Positions 1 through 5,393 of a DNA stretch of 5,393 bases are shown in pieces. The translations under genes were made by a program, and so were the position numbers. Every line of letters starts with the position of its first letter. The stretch's first letter is position 1. This DNA comes from CAYLMM01 sp964646035 (GTDB lineage: Bacteria > Krumholzibacteriota > Krumholzibacteriia > LZORAL124-64-63): NCBI GenBank assembly GCA_964646035.1, contig CAZYDJ010000159.1, positions 1-5,393 on the forward strand, read 5' to 3'. The notes under the pieces are model-generated. The model made no database searches. It had not been told where the DNA came from and was given only the letters and a program-made list of their open reading frames with translations.

Positions 1-226
1 GCGGCGGCAGGATGAAGAAAACCAGGGTGTCGGCCGCGGCGTCGGGCCGGGTGCTTCGATCCAGGACATGGATCTCTTCCGGGAACGCGAACCACCATCT
101 GGCCGGTTCGGGATGGCGGCCGAACGCCTCGAACGAATATTGGAAAACCCCCGCGCAGGAAGCCGCGAGCACGACCAGAACCAGGGCGCAGGCCGGGCCG
201 GTGAATCGGCGACCGGGAAATGACAT
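1..226 (-). CDS. Predicted lipoprotein of unknown function (5' end only, runs off the left edge)
   Basis: The minus strand is open from an ATG at 226 down to base 1 (75 codons, no stop), so only the N-terminus is visible. The start has a good ribosome binding site, TGGAGG, five bases upstream. The protein begins MSFPGRRFTGPACALVLVVL and continues AASCAG. This is a short basic n-region, a hydrophobic core at about residues 12-22 and a lipobox-like AASC with Cys24, which points to a signal peptidase II substrate anchored to a membrane. The -3 residue is Ala rather than the usual Leu, so ordinary signal peptidase I export is possible. The visible mature part is rich in Trp and Phe (RWWFAFPEE) and I recognise no family. 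It lies 81 bases downstream of pgi on the same strand with no clear terminator between, so it is probably the second gene of that transcript. The strong RBS, signal sequence and unbroken frame make a real gene likely; the function is unknown. Confidence 0.72.
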   Translation of the reverse strand, partial: MSFPGRRFTGPACALVLVVLAASCAGVFQYSFEAFGRHPEPARWWFAFPEEIHVLDRSTRPDAAADTLVFFILPP

Positions 227-231
227 GGCTG

Positions 232-237
232 CCTCCA
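232..237 (-). promoter_or_regulatory. Ribosome binding site of the left-edge lipoprotein gene
   Basis: On the minus strand the sequence reads TGGAGG, then five bases (CAGCC), then ATG at 226-224. This near-perfect Shine-Dalgarno match decides the start of the partial lipoprotein gene, whose frame is open to the window edge. Confidence 0.7.
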
Positions 238-262
238 CAGGATTCGATTCCGATACGATTCA

Positions 263-284
263 GGATGAAACTCCGGATTCATCC
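263..284 (-). other. Small inverted repeat in the pgi-lipoprotein gap
   Basis: GGATGAA at 263-269 and TTCATCC at 278-284 are perfect 7-base inverted arms around an 8-base loop, between the pgi stop and the next gene's ribosome binding site. The stem has only three G-C pairs and no T-run follows it in the direction of transcription, so it does not look like an intrinsic terminator. It could be a weak RNA hairpin that affects processing of the two-gene transcript, or chance. Confidence 0.25.
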
Positions 285-307
285 CGTGCGAGTCAACCGA
301 TCCACGA

Positions 308-1612
308 TCACGGACGTCCCAGCAGTCTGAACATCTCCTGCTTGTAGGTATCGACCCCGGGCTGATCGAAGGGGTTCACGCCCAGCAGGCGCCCGCTTAT
401 CGCCACCGCGTATTCGAAGAGATAGATCAGCCCGCCGACCGTTGACGCATCCAGCCGATCGGTCTCCAGCGCAATCACCGGAGCGCCGCCGGCGACGTGC
501 GCCACGCGGGTGCCTTCGTAGGCCTTCTGGTTGATGTCGTCGAACGAACGGCCGACCAGATAGCCCAGCCCGTCCTCGTCGCGATCAGCGCCGTCGGGAC
601 CCGGATCGGCGGGAACGGCGACATCGGCGCCGCTCTTCCAGACGTGCAGGAAGGTTTCGCAGAGGTCGCGACGCCCGTCCTGGAGATACTGGCCCAGGCT
701 GTGCAGATCGGTGGTGAAGCCGCAGGCCGCGGGGAATATCCCCTCGCCTCCCTTGCCCTCGCTCTCACCGTAAAGCTGCTTCCACCATTCCTGCAGATAC
801 CTCAGATCGGTGTGGAACGTGGACAGGACCTCGGTGGTGAAGCCTGCCCGATAGAGGGCGTGGCGGGTAGCCGCGTAGAGCCGGGCCGGATCGTCCCTCT
901 GGTCCCCGCTACCGCAGATGTCGCGCATCCGGGCGGCGCCTTCGACCAGGGCCGCCACGTCGATCCCGGCCACGGCGAGCGGATAGAGCCCGACCGGGGT
1001 CAGTACCGAGAACCGGCCGCCCACGTCGTCGGGAATCACGAACGACCGGCTGCCCTGTTCGTCAGCCAGCCGGCGCAGGGCTCCCCGGGTGGAATCGGTC
1101 ACGGCCACCGTGCGGCGGGCCGCTTCGGCGGGGCCGTAGCGATCGACCAGCCACCGGCGCAGGATGCGATAGGCCGCCGCCGGTTCGAGCGTCGTGCCCG
1201 ACTTCGAGATCACACAGAGCCGGACATCCCGCCCCTCGATATCCCGCAACAGGCGCGCCAGGCCCACGGCGCAGAGATCGGTGCCGGCGAAACGGATCTC
1301 CGGGCCTTTCACCGAATCGGCCAACGCCTCGAGAACGGCCCGGGAACCCAGGTACGAGCCGCCGATGCCGATCACCACCAGCAAATCGGCGCCGGAAGCC
1401 TCGGCCCCGGCCTCGGTGACGGCATCGACAGAAGCGCCGGACATCGAAACCGGCAGATCCATCCAGCCGAGGAAATCCGCCCCTGGGCCCCGGCGGGAGG
1501 CCAGATCCGAGGCGATCCTCGCCGTATCACCCGCAAGAGCGTCAACAGCCCCCGGAGCCAAAAACTTCTCGGCATCCGCTGTATCTAGAGTGATAATTGG
1601 ACTTGCAGTCAT
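308..1612 (-). CDS. pgi: Glucose-6-phosphate isomerase (phosphoglucose isomerase)
   Basis: A cytoplasmic enzyme that interconverts glucose-6-phosphate and fructose-6-phosphate in glycolysis and gluconeogenesis. The 434-residue length matches the compact Bacillus/Thermotoga type (about 450) rather than the 550-residue E. coli type. Visible motifs: GIGGSYLGSRA (82-92); phosphate-binding SKSGTTLEP (136-144); first family signature DDVGGRFSVLTPVG (195-208); GESEGK (282-287) with the likely catalytic base Glu283; TDLHSLGQY (301-309) with His304, likely for ring opening; and C-terminal NPFDQPGVDTYK (413-424) with Lys424. The last signature has Asp421 where the family pattern usually has Glu. The frame stays open upstream to 1768, but the ATG at 1612 is preferred because GGAAGGAG lies six bases before it and the upstream 52 codons do not resemble the family. 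The gene diverges from the aminopeptidase and is followed by the lipoprotein gene. Identification is secure. Confidence 0.97.
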   Translation of the reverse strand: MTASPIITLDTADAEKFLAPGAVDALAGDTARIASDLASRRGPGADFLGWMDLPVSMSGASVDAVTEAGAEASGADLLVVIGIGGSYLGSRAVLEALADSVKGPEIRFAGTDLCAVGLARLLRDIEGRDVRLCVISKSGTTLEPAAAYRILRRWLVDRYGPAEAARRTVAVTDSTRGALRRLADEQGSRSFVIPDDVGGRFSVLTPVGLYPLAVAGIDVAALVEGAARMRDICGSGDQRDDPARLYAATRHALYRAGFTTEVLSTFHTDLRYLQEWWKQLYGESEGKGGEGIFPAACGFTTDLHSLGQYLQDGRRDLCETFLHVWKSGADVAVPADPGPDGADRDEDGLGYLVGRSFDDINQKAYEGTRVAHVAGGAPVIALETDRLDASTVGGLIYLFEYAVAISGRLLGVNPFDQPGVDTYKQEMFRLLGRP

Positions 1613-1618
1613 GTCCGG

Positions 1619-1626
1619 CTCCTTCC
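1619..1626 (-). promoter_or_regulatory. Ribosome binding site of pgi
   Basis: On the minus strand GGAAGGAG is followed by six bases (CCGGAC) and the ATG at 1612-1610. This strong Shine-Dalgarno sequence fixes the pgi start well inside the longer open frame that extends to 1768. Confidence 0.85.
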
Positions 1627-1658
1627 CGTCGCCGCCGACCGGGATTCGATGATTCCCG
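1624..1658 (-). other. Two mutually exclusive hairpins in the pgi leader, abutting the ribosome binding site
   Basis: On the minus strand the leader contains CGGGA (1658-1654), TCCCG (1644-1640) and CGGGA (1628-1624). The middle TCCCG can pair with the first copy (5 pairs, 9-base loop) or with the second. The second pairing is extended by TCG/CGA around a GCGG tetraloop with one bulged G, giving 8 pairs. The second copy overlaps the GGAA part of the pgi Shine-Dalgarno sequence, leaving AGGAG at the foot of the stem. The pairing is visible in the sequence; a role in translation control is inference, and GC-rich DNA yields such stems by chance. Confidence 0.3.
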
Positions 1659-1684
1659 ATACAGGTGTAGACGGGTTTGAATTG

Positions 1685-1693
1685 TGTTATGAT
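1685..1693 (+). promoter_or_regulatory. Candidate extended -10 promoter for the aminopeptidase
   Basis: TGTTATGAT on the plus strand matches the extended -10 pattern TGnTATAAT with one mismatch. It lies in an AT-richer patch of the divergent intergenic region, about 105 bases before the preferred aminopeptidase start. No convincing -35 box lies 16-18 bases upstream, as is allowed for extended -10 promoters. The call rests on pattern match only, and the sigma factor preferences of this organism are unknown. Confidence 0.35.
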
Positions 1694-1711
1694 GGTCCCC
1701 GGCGCGTCCCA

Positions 1712-1740
1712 AAGATAGCAATTGGAACGCTCCGTGTGAA
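1712..1740 (-). promoter_or_regulatory. Candidate sigma70-type promoter of pgi
   Basis: On the minus strand TTCACA (1740-1735) is separated by exactly 17 bases from TATCTT (1717-1712). The -35 box has one mismatch and the -10 box two against TTGACA/TATAAT. Transcription would begin near 1705 and give a leader of about 90 bases before the pgi ATG at 1612. Starting there would also exclude the upstream extension of the frame (to 1768) from the message, consistent with the Shine-Dalgarno-based start. The match is moderate and unsupported by any other data. Confidence 0.4.
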
Positions 1741-1797
1741 TCGCCCCGTGAACTTGTTTTTTGATCATGGGCTTTGCTTCTTGCGCTCGGCATCCAA

Positions 1798-3936
1798 ATG
1801 GTGAAGATGATTCAGCGACTCGCCTCTCTCCTTCCGCGCCTTACTTCGGGGCTGGCCGCCCTTCTTCTGTCATGCCTTGTTGTTTGCGATGCGCCCGCCG
1901 CCGTCCACTACCCGTCGGAAGCATATCTGCTGGAATACAAGACGGCCGCCGTTCTCCCCGATTCGCCCGACCTGATTCCGGGTCAGGATCTTTTCGACGT
2001 CATCCACTACGAAAACCTGTTCGGCGCCTACTTCAACGAAGGCCTGCTGATGGGATCCACGACCGTCACCCTGGAGGCCGAAGGCTACCTGGGCATGGTG
2101 GTTCTCAACTTCCGCAACTCGATGACGGTATACAGCGCCAAGATGGATGACGCCGCCCGGACCACCCTGAATTGGACCCACGATGACGATGTGCTGCGCG
2201 TCTATTTGCCGGAAATCTACGCGGCCGGCGATACCCTCGGCGTGACGGTGAGCTATTACGGGATGCCCCAGCCCGAAGGCCTGTTCGGATTCCAATTCCA
2301 GACCCTGCCCGGCGGCGGCAACGTCATCGCCTCTTTGAGCGAGCCGTGGAGCGCGCGCTCCTGGTGGCCCTGCAAGGATATTCCCGGCGACAAGGCCACC
2401 TTCACGACCGGCGTCCAGGTCAAGAACGGGCAGACCGCGGTGTCCAACGGCCGGGAGATGACCGAAGCTCCGGACTCCTCTCCTGAATCCACTGAATCCG
2501 CCGTAATCGCGGATCACACGCAGATGCTGGCGGCGATCGAGACCGAGGAGTCGACCGGATCGCATTGGGTGTGGTGGGAGGAGAATTATCCGATCTCGAC
2601 CTACCATTTCTCGCTGGCCATATCCGATTATGAAATCATGGAGGATGTCTACGTCTCGGCCGACGGCGACACCCTGGATCTGCGCCACTTCGTCTATCCC
2701 GATCTGGTCGCGGCGGCCGCCGAGGACTTCTCCCCCCTGCCGGACATGCTCGACTTCTGCATCGAGCGCTTCGGCCCCTATCCCTTCCCGGGCGAGAAGT
2801 ACGGCATGGCGCTCTTCGAGTGGGAAGGCGCCATGGAGCATCCCACCGCCACGTCCTACGGCTCGCAGTTCCTGACCGGCGATCACTGGTACGACACCAT
2901 CATCATGCACGAATTGTCGCATCAGTGGTTCGGCAACCTGGTCACGCCGGTTGACTGGGATCATATCTGGCTCAACGAAGGCTTCGCCACCTACGTCGAG
3001 GCGCTCTGGAAGGAACATCTGCACGGGCCCTCCGGGCTGAAATGGTTCATGGCCGCCCGCGACGATTTCACCTGGTGGAGCCGGCCGCTGGTGGGCGCCG
3101 GATTCAGCAGCGATCCGATGTACTACTTCGGCAACACCGTCTATTACAAGGGCGCCTGGGTGCTGCATATGCTGCGGCGGAAGATCGGCGACGAGCTTTT
3201 CTTCGAGACGCTGCGGACCTATCTGGACAACCCGGCGCTGCGCTACGGCAACGTCGATTCCAACGATTTCATAGAGGTCTGCAACTCGGTCACCGGCGAG
3301 GATCTGGACTCCTGGTTCCACCAGTGGCTGTACCGCATCACCAATCCGATCCTGCGGATGACCGTCCGCAACGACGTGATCGAAGGCCAGAACGTGGTCC
3401 GTCTCGGATTCGTCCAGACCCAGCCCTCGGATCCGGTGACCGGCGACGATCCCTTCGTACTGCCGCTCGAAGTCGAATTGAGCGGGCCCGGAACGACGCA
3501 GCGGGTCGACCTGGAGATGACCGAGCGCGAACAGGTCTTCACCGTGCCGGTAAACGGATACATCCAGTCGGTCAGGGTCGATCCCGACGGCTGGCTGCTC
3601 TTCAAGCTGGAGCAGGTGGTGGGCGTGGCGGACGACTCGCCGACCCTGGCCATGCTGCCGTCGCATCCGAACCCCTTCAACGGCCGCGGCGTCCTGCGCT
3701 GGTCGTCGCCGGTGGCCAGCAGAGACGAGATCGGCGTCTTCGACCTGCGCGGCCGCCGCATCGACTCGTTCTCGCTGGCCGAACAGCCCGCCGGCGTACG
3801 CGAGGCCGTCTGGGACGGACGCACTTCCGACGGCGTGGCCTGCGCTTCGGGCGTCTACGTGCTTTCAGTGGTCTGCCGTCCCGTCGACGGCGGAGCTCCG
3901 ATGCGATTGAGCGGGCGCCTGACTCTGGCCCGTTGA
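1798..3936 (+). CDS. Exported M1-family zinc aminopeptidase with a C-terminal sorting-like (FlgD-Ig/T9SS) domain
   Basis: A secreted gluzincin expected to remove N-terminal residues from peptides outside the cytoplasm. Positions are from the ATG at 1798 (712 residues). A basic n-region and hydrophobic core (about 8-30) lead to a likely signal peptidase I site after APAA (35). The M1 N-terminal beta domain contains WWPCKDIPGDKATF (189-202). The exopeptidase motif reads GAMEH (344-348) where GAMEN is usual. Zinc site: HELSH (His371, Glu372, His375) with Glu394 in LNEGFATY, the exact HEXXH-x18-E spacing. Tyr449 in YYKG is the expected transition-state tyrosine. The last 98 residues or so form a separate module: HPNPFN (623-628), FDLRGRR, WDGR, ASGVYVL. 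Between about 219 and 254 an acidic Ser/Pro/Glu-rich insert precedes HWVWWEENYPISTYHFSLAI. The start is uncertain: a TTG at 1774 and an ATG at 1807 are in frame and none has a clear Shine-Dalgarno sequence; 1798 gives a good signal peptide. thiI follows after 69 bases. Confidence 0.93.
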   Translation: MVKMIQRLASLLPRLTSGLAALLLSCLVVCDAPAAVHYPSEAYLLEYKTAAVLPDSPDLIPGQDLFDVIHYENLFGAYFNEGLLMGSTTVTLEAEGYLGMVVLNFRNSMTVYSAKMDDAARTTLNWTHDDDVLRVYLPEIYAAGDTLGVTVSYYGMPQPEGLFGFQFQTLPGGGNVIASLSEPWSARSWWPCKDIPGDKATFTTGVQVKNGQTAVSNGREMTEAPDSSPESTESAVIADHTQMLAAIETEESTGSHWVWWEENYPISTYHFSLAISDYEIMEDVYVSADGDTLDLRHFVYPDLVAAAAEDFSPLPDMLDFCIERFGPYPFPGEKYGMALFEWEGAMEHPTATSYGSQFLTGDHWYDTIIMHELSHQWFGNLVTPVDWDHIWLNEGFATYVEALWKEHLHGPSGLKWFMAARDDFTWWSRPLVGAGFSSDPMYYFGNTVYYKGAWVLHMLRRKIGDELFFETLRTYLDNPALRYGNVDSNDFIEVCNSVTGEDLDSWFHQWLYRITNPILRMTVRNDVIEGQNVVRLGFVQTQPSDPVTGDDPFVLPLEVELSGPGTTQRVDLEMTEREQVFTVPVNGYIQSVRVDPDGWLLFKLEQVVGVADDSPTLAMLPSHPNPFNGRGVLRWSSPVASRDEIGVFDLRGRRIDSFSLAEQPAGVREAVWDGRTSDGVACASGVYVLSVVCRPVDGGAPMRLSGRLTLAR
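3664..3933 (+). other. C-terminal FlgD-Ig-like / type IX sorting-like domain of the aminopeptidase
   Basis: This part of the aminopeptidase frame (about residues 623-712) begins with HPNPFNGRG, the entry motif of Por-secretion-type C-terminal domains. It then follows the usual beta-strand order: LRWSSP, IGVFDLRGRRIDSFSLAE, VWDGRTSDGVACASGVYVLS and a final RLSGRLTLAR. In FCB bacteria such modules direct outer-membrane crossing or surface attachment by the type IX system. In GC-rich candidate phyla they are common on secreted enzymes, although the secretion machinery is not always known. Two cysteines (682 and 693) within it could form a disulfide. Domain family call is confident; the sorting role is inferred. 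Confidence 0.8.
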
Positions 3937-3994
3937 CATCGGTCCCCCCCGGCACGACCATGTGATTTCCCGACATCATCCATATCGAGCCATC

Positions 3995-3998
3995 GGAG
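3995..3998 (+). promoter_or_regulatory. Ribosome binding site of thiI (supports a TTG start)
   Basis: GGAG lies seven bases before the TTG at 4006. The conserved ThiI N-terminus (HYAEIALKGKNRRFF) begins eleven codons after this TTG with no ATG in between, so the rare start codon is well supported. Confidence 0.65.
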
Positions 3999-4005
3999 CC
4001 GCAAA

Positions 4006-5229
4006 TTGTCCCAGGCAGCACCAGTTCTGGCCGTCCATTACGCCGAGATCGCCCTCAAGGGCAAGAACCGGCGCTTCTTCCAGAGACGGCTGCGCAACAA
4101 CCTGGCGATCGCCCTGAAGGGCGAGCACGTCACATCGATAAATCACGTCGAGAGCCGGATGCTGGTGCGCCTCGCCGACGCCTCCCACGCCGAGGCCGTG
4201 GTCGAAAAGGCCAAGCGGGTTTTCGGCGTGCAGTGGCTGTCGCTGGCCACTCCGGTGCCGCGTGACGAGATCGGCGACGACCTGGGCGCCCTGCGCTCCA
4301 CGGCGGTCGAGATGGCGCTGCGCGATGTCGGCGACGCCGCTAATTTCAAGGTCGAGACGCGCCGCTCGGACAACACATTCCCTTTGATCTCGCCCGAGAT
4401 CAGCGCCTTGGTGGGCGGCGACGTGCAGCAGGCGATCGGCCTGCCCGTACGGTTGGCCCATCCCGAATTCACGGTCCATCTGCTGGTGCTGAAGAACGAG
4501 GTGCTGATCTTCACGCAGCGGATCACGGCCTACGGCGGCCTGCCGGTGGGATCGAGCGGGCGGGTGATGGTGCTGATGTCCGGCGGCATCGATTCGCCGG
4601 TCGCGGCCTGGTTGATGATGAAACGCGGCTGCCGCGCCGAGTTCATCCACTTCTACTCCGGACGCACCGTCAAGGAAGCCGACACCGCCAAGATCGAGGA
4701 GATCGTCAACGTGCTGGGCCGCTTCTCGCCTTCGCGGCTGACCCTGCATCTGACGCCGGCTTTCCCCTACGAGAGCCGCGCCATCGGCACGGTCGACGAT
4801 CCCTACGACATGCTCCTGTTCCGCCGCTACATGTTCAAGACGGCCGAGAAGCTGGCCCGCCGGCAGAACTGCCTGGCCCTGGTCGCCGGCGACAGCCTGG
4901 GCCAGGTGGCCAGCCAGACGCTGCCGAACCTGGCCGCCATCGGGCCCGACATCGCGATGCCGGTGATGCGGCCGCTGGTCGGCCTGGACAAGCTGGAGAT
5001 CACGGCGATTTCGCGCAAGATGGGCGCCTTCGAGCCCTCCATCCAGCCCTATCGCGATTGCTGCTCGATCCGATCCCCGCATCCGGTGCTCAACGCCCGC
5101 GCTTCGCAATTGCTGGAGCTCTCCGAACTGATGGACATGGACGCCGCCGTCGACGAGGCCATCGCCACGACCGCCAAGGTCAGGATCGAGGCCGGCGGCG
5201 ACTGCGCACCCACATCCTCGAAGGACTGA
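4006..5229 (+). CDS. thiI: tRNA 4-thiouridine synthetase (tRNA sulfurtransferase) ThiI
   Basis: A cytoplasmic enzyme that adenylates U8 of tRNA and replaces its oxygen with sulfur to form 4-thiouridine; in some bacteria it also supplies sulfur for thiamine thiazole synthesis. It has 407 residues. The N-terminal ferredoxin-like domain contains HYAEIALKGKNRRFFQRRL (11-29). A THUMP domain follows (about 60-170), with RVFGVQWLS at 71-79. The PP-loop ATP pyrophosphatase domain carries VLMSGGIDSPVAAWL (189-203), DPYDMLLFRRYM (265-276) and GDSLGQVASQTLPNL (295-309). The motif YRDCCSIRSPHP (349-360) provides Cys352/Cys353 at the place of the catalytic PP-domain cysteine (Cys344 in E. coli). The C-terminal rhodanese domain of E. 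coli ThiI (482 residues) is absent, as in the Bacillus form (about 400), so sulfur should come from a cysteine desulfurase directly. The start is TTG with a GGAG seven bases upstream. It is probably co-transcribed with the aminopeptidase before it and the exported protein after it. Confidence 0.97.
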   Translation: MSQAAPVLAVHYAEIALKGKNRRFFQRRLRNNLAIALKGEHVTSINHVESRMLVRLADASHAEAVVEKAKRVFGVQWLSLATPVPRDEIGDDLGALRSTAVEMALRDVGDAANFKVETRRSDNTFPLISPEISALVGGDVQQAIGLPVRLAHPEFTVHLLVLKNEVLIFTQRITAYGGLPVGSSGRVMVLMSGGIDSPVAAWLMMKRGCRAEFIHFYSGRTVKEADTAKIEEIVNVLGRFSPSRLTLHLTPAFPYESRAIGTVDDPYDMLLFRRYMFKTAEKLARRQNCLALVAGDSLGQVASQTLPNLAAIGPDIAMPVMRPLVGLDKLEITAISRKMGAFEPSIQPYRDCCSIRSPHPVLNARASQLLELSELMDMDAAVDEAIATTAKVRIEAGGDCAPTSSKD

Positions 5230-5234
5230 TACCG

Positions 5235-5393
5235 ATGACGAAAACATACCGGACCGCTCTGCCGGTTCTGCTGATGTGGGGAATCCTCGTGGCGGCGACT
5301 TCCGCCCAGGCCGTGGATTGGCCGCGATCATCCGAGAATCCGGTCGTCCCGCTGCGGCACGTCACAATCGAAGAGCGGTTGGCCAAGGGCGAC
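5235..5393 (+). CDS. Exported protein of unknown function (5' end only, runs off the right edge)
   Basis: An ATG five bases after the thiI stop opens a frame of 53 codons with no stop before the window ends. GAAGGA, nine bases upstream inside the last codons of thiI, is a plausible Shine-Dalgarno sequence. The N-terminus, MTKTYRTALPVLLMWGIL then VAATSAQA, is a classic signal peptide: two basic residues, a hydrophobic core at about 8-22 and an AQA cleavage site near residue 26. The mature protein would begin VDWPRSSENPVVPL and no lipobox cysteine is present. Too little remains (about 27 residues) to assign a family. The tight spacing implies translation coupled to thiI, although an exported protein has no obvious functional tie to tRNA thiolation. 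Reality of the gene is likely; the role is unknown. Confidence 0.75.
   Translation, partial: MTKTYRTALPVLLMWGILVAATSAQAVDWPRSSENPVVPLRHVTIEERLAKGD

Noticed and set aside
12..347. Open frame of 111 codons on the plus strand at the left edge
   Set aside because: It lies antisense to the lipoprotein start and the pgi end, has no convincing ribosome binding site and no recognisable features, while the minus strand has a strong RBS and signal peptide.
497..1588. Open frame of 363 codons on the plus strand opposite pgi
   Set aside because: Antisense shadow of a secure pgi gene, with no recognisable motifs and a biased composition from GC-rich codon complementarity.
1613..1768. N-terminal extension of pgi to an ATG at 1768
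   Set aside because: The extra 52 residues do not resemble the PGI family and cross the likely promoter, and the ATG at 1612 has a far better ribosome binding site.
1751..1768. T-run (TTGTTTTTTGATCA) as a possible terminator
   Set aside because: No GC-rich stem precedes the T-run on the plus strand and no gene ends nearby on that strand.
1870..3666. Open frame of 598 codons on the minus strand opposite the aminopeptidase
   Set aside because: The opposite strand encodes all M1 motifs in order. This frame has the typical antisense composition (GRR, HHL, QEGR-like strings) and no recognisable domain.
3042..3965. Open frame of 307 codons on the plus strand, out of frame with the aminopeptidase
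   Set aside because: Extremely Arg-rich out-of-frame product lying within the M1 catalytic and tail coding region; a frame artefact.
3937..4005. Terminator or promoter between the aminopeptidase and thiI
   Set aside because: Apart from the thiI ribosome binding site and a run of seven C at 3944-3950, I see no stem with a T-run and no convincing -35/-10 pair, so co-transcription is the simpler reading.
3976..5331. Open frame of 451 codons on the minus strand covering nearly all of thiI
   Set aside because: It is antisense to a certain thiI. Its composition is His/Gln/Arg/Asp/Gly-rich low-complexity, as expected from the complement of GC-rich codons, and it shows no family motif.
1..5393. CRISPR array, tRNA, rRNA, transposase or long repeats
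   Set aside because: No spaced direct repeats, no cloverleaf-like or rRNA-like sequence and no transposase motifs were seen on reading both strands.

Overview
The window is GC-rich (estimated in the 60s percent by eye, not counted) and dense with genes. It holds three complete protein genes and two genes cut by the window edges. I see no tRNA, rRNA, CRISPR array, insertion sequence or phage gene. The longest stretch without a gene is about 185 bases, between the two divergent transcription units. The best clue to the organism is the end of the secreted aminopeptidase. It carries a C-terminal module of the FlgD-Ig-like / type IX secretion sorting kind (HPNPFN, then FDLRGRR, then WDGR, then ASGVYVL). 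Such tails are typical of the FCB group and its GC-rich candidate phyla (Eisenbacteria, Krumholzibacteriota, Fermentibacterota and relatives). Placement in one of these is an inference; the window has no phylogenetic marker that settles it.

Left part, minus strand. pgi encodes a compact 434-residue glucose-6-phosphate isomerase of the Bacillus/Thermotoga type. It starts at base 1612 behind a strong Shine-Dalgarno sequence and reads leftward. After an 81-base gap follows the 5' end of a predicted lipoprotein, which starts at base 226 and leaves the window at base 1. The two are probably co-transcribed.

Middle (1613-1797). This is the divergent intergenic region. It has a sigma70-like promoter candidate for pgi (TTCACA, 17 bases, TATCTT on the minus strand) and an extended -10 candidate (TGTTATGAT) on the plus strand. 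Two competing hairpins can be drawn in the pgi leader just before its ribosome binding site.

Right part, plus strand. An exported M1 zinc aminopeptidase (about 712 residues: signal peptide, catalytic domain, C-terminal sorting-like tail) is followed 69 bases later by thiI, the tRNA 4-thiouridine synthetase (407 residues, no rhodanese domain). Five bases after thiI stops, the 5' end of another exported protein begins and runs off the right edge.

The genes do not form an obvious dedicated system: central sugar metabolism and a lipoprotein on one side, a secreted peptidase, a tRNA modification enzyme and an exported protein on the other. I found no convincing previously undescribed system. The points most worth checking are the sorting-tailed aminopeptidase with a GAMEH variant of the GAMEN motif, the unknown exported proteins at both edges, and the pgi leader.
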